Assembly (NCBI GenBank): GCA_934373235.1 | Contig: CAKROW010000065.1 | Span: forward strand, 1 to 13,913 | From: an uncultured Blautia sp. | GTDB lineage: Bacteria > Bacillota > Clostridia > Lachnospirales > Lachnospiraceae | Length of the DNA stretch: 13,913 nucleotides | Direction: 5' to 3' | Shown: piece by piece, positions 13,880 to 13,913 of the stretch | Layout of the letters: each line of letters opens with the position of its first letter | Position numbering within the stretch: the stretch's first letter is position 1 | Notes under the pieces: model-generated | Told to the model about the DNA's origin: nothing | Database searches by the model: none | Seen by the model: only the letters and a program-made list of their open reading frames with translations | Program-made: the position numbers and the translations under genes

Positions 13880-13913
13880 TCAGAACAGGTCGCTTATCAT
13901 CTCCATAAGCGAC
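13880..13913 (-). CDS. Possible C-terminal tail of a convergent gene, cut by the window edge
   Basis: Read on the - strand, the window edge opens into a frame SLMEMISDLF followed by TGA (complement of 13880-13882). This amphipathic peptide looks like a protein C-terminus, and the galE terminator lies just beyond it, as expected for convergent genes sharing a bidirectional terminator. Only ten codons are visible, so the call is tentative. The same bases form a perfect 9-base inverted repeat (13889-13897 with 13905-13913), so a purely structural explanation is equally open. Confidence 0.27.
   Translation of the reverse strand, partial: SLMEMISDLF

Overview
The window looks like a stretch of core chromosome from a gut-type Lachnospiraceae (Clostridia). 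This is judged from the protein families and their style: a CarD-type regulator, a GreA variant, a Na/Pi cotransporter with a fused PhoU domain, and a Tet(M)-like GTPase with an appended YacP/NYN domain. AGGAGG-type ribosome binding sites also fit. The genus is not determined. Every convincing gene lies on the + strand. I see no tRNA, rRNA, insertion sequence, phage gene or CRISPR array.

Layout. (1) 1-1355: the 3' part of an ABC-F ATPase that acts on ribosomes. (2) 1462-4419: a 985-residue fusion of an EF-G/Tet(M)-type translational GTPase with a C-terminal YacP (Rae1-like) NYN endoribonuclease domain; this is the most unusual gene here. (3) 4526-6082: a stand-alone siroheme/4Fe-4S sulfite or nitrite reductase, closed by a hairpin terminator. 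(4) 6083-6463: an AT-rich intergenic region with an 18-base direct repeat, a promoter and a long hairpin in the carD leader. (5) 6464-6976 carD and 7088-7588 greA, two RNA-polymerase-binding proteins, each with its own promoter and a hairpin in its leader. (6) 7712-11671: a phosphate block, consisting of a Na/Pi cotransporter with a PhoU-like tail followed by a PhoB/PhoR-type two-component pair whose genes overlap by 4 bases. TTTACA repeats precede both units. (7) 11761-12684 and 12774-13790: a sugar-phosphate nucleotidyltransferase and a GalE-type UDP-sugar 4-epimerase, each with its own promoter, ending at a strong terminator at 13824-13866. The last 34 bases may hold the tail of a convergent gene.

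How the genes relate. The first two genes both act on the ribosome: the ABC-F protein near the E/P sites, and the GTPase-nuclease fusion probably at the A site. carD and greA both tune RNA polymerase. The phosphate block reads as a self-contained uptake and sensing circuit. The last two genes probably feed nucleotide-sugar supply for surface polysaccharide. Apart from phoB-phoR, most genes appear to be separate transcription units, because promoter-like sequences precede nearly every one.
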